Under the pieces are notes generated by a model. It was not told where the DNA came from. It ran no database searches and was given only the letters and a program-made list of their open reading frames with translations. From Candidatus Shapirobacteria bacterium CG06_land_8_20_14_3_00_40_12 (GTDB lineage: Bacteria; Patescibacteriota; Microgenomatia; UBA12405), in contig PEWA01000065.1 of NCBI GenBank assembly GCA_002780135.1, positions 1-5,809 on the forward strand: a stretch of 5,809 bases of DNA, read 5' to 3'. The number at the start of each line of letters is the position of its first letter. The first letter of the stretch is position 1. Made by a program: the position numbers and the translations under genes. This document shows, piece by piece, positions 5,721 to 5,809 of this stretch.

Positions 5721-5750
5721 ATTATGGCATACCTTGCCAAACTCTGTCAA
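5721..5750 (-). promoter_or_regulatory. Sigma70-type promoter of the toxin-antitoxin operon
   Basis: A perfect -35 TTGACA (5750-5745), an 18-base spacer and -10 CATAAT (5726-5721), with a TGC extension just upstream of the -10. Only five bases separate the -10 from the antitoxin ATG, so the expected start point is the A of the start codon. Confidence 0.85.
5725..5739. promoter_or_regulatory. Probable antitoxin operator
   Basis: The inverted repeat TGGCA / TGCCA (5725-5729 and 5735-5739, 5-base centre) lies across the spacer and the edge of the -10. Bound repressor there would block RNA polymerase, which fits autoregulation by the ribbon-helix-helix antitoxin. Confidence 0.55.
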
Positions 5751-5809
5751 TGTTTGGTGGCTGGTTTTTTGGTTTGAGAGTGTCTTATCACTAATAACCG
5801 ATGGTATAT

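Overview
The window looks like a bacterial chromosome fragment. It has a moderate-to-low GC content, tightly packed genes all on the minus strand, compact single-copy housekeeping proteins and a RAYT/REP invasion. A 705-residue FtsK with a short linker, an archaeal-type ProRS and partly Shine-Dalgarno-poor starts would suit a Candidate Phyla Radiation (Patescibacteria, perhaps Microgenomates-like) genome. That placement is inference from general style, since no taxonomic marker was compared. TGA is used as a stop, so the code here looks standard.

Reading along the minus strand (right to left) there are three blocks. (1) 5809-5157: a small type II toxin-antitoxin operon with a very good sigma70-like promoter, an inverted-repeat operator, an apparently leaderless ribbon-helix-helix antitoxin and a RelE/ParE-like toxin. 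The toxin reading frame is broken by one missing base directly after the coupled start codon. (2) 5132-4120: a REP/RAYT module. A HUH tyrosine transposase gene (4399-5043) is bracketed by 28-bp palindromes at 5105-5132 and 4120-4147, and carries another full palindrome plus a half copy inside its own coding sequence. Between the RAYT stop and the left palindrome lies a coding-like remnant (4158-4358) with no start. (3) 4108-1: a housekeeping operon. An extended -10 promoter feeds a short leader (4093-3948) that ends in a canonical-looking T-box antiterminator, followed by csaA (tRNA-binding OB fold), proS (class II prolyl-tRNA synthetase) and ftsK (DNA translocase). The first codons of another gene run off the left edge.

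The central inference is that csaA-proS is controlled by uncharged tRNA through an unusually short T-box leader. The 3' antiterminator domain can be read directly. The specifier domain is ambiguous, although one fold exposes a CCC (Pro) triplet in a hairpin loop. An upstream segment can also pair with the T-box core, giving a possible alternative state. The csaA stop and proS start overlap by one base (TAATG) with a strong GGAGGT upstream, so the two are probably translationally coupled. The REP palindrome sits where the -35 element of this promoter would be expected, so the mobile block and the housekeeping operon touch each other.

No rRNA, tRNA or CRISPR array is seen, and no convincing intrinsic terminator.
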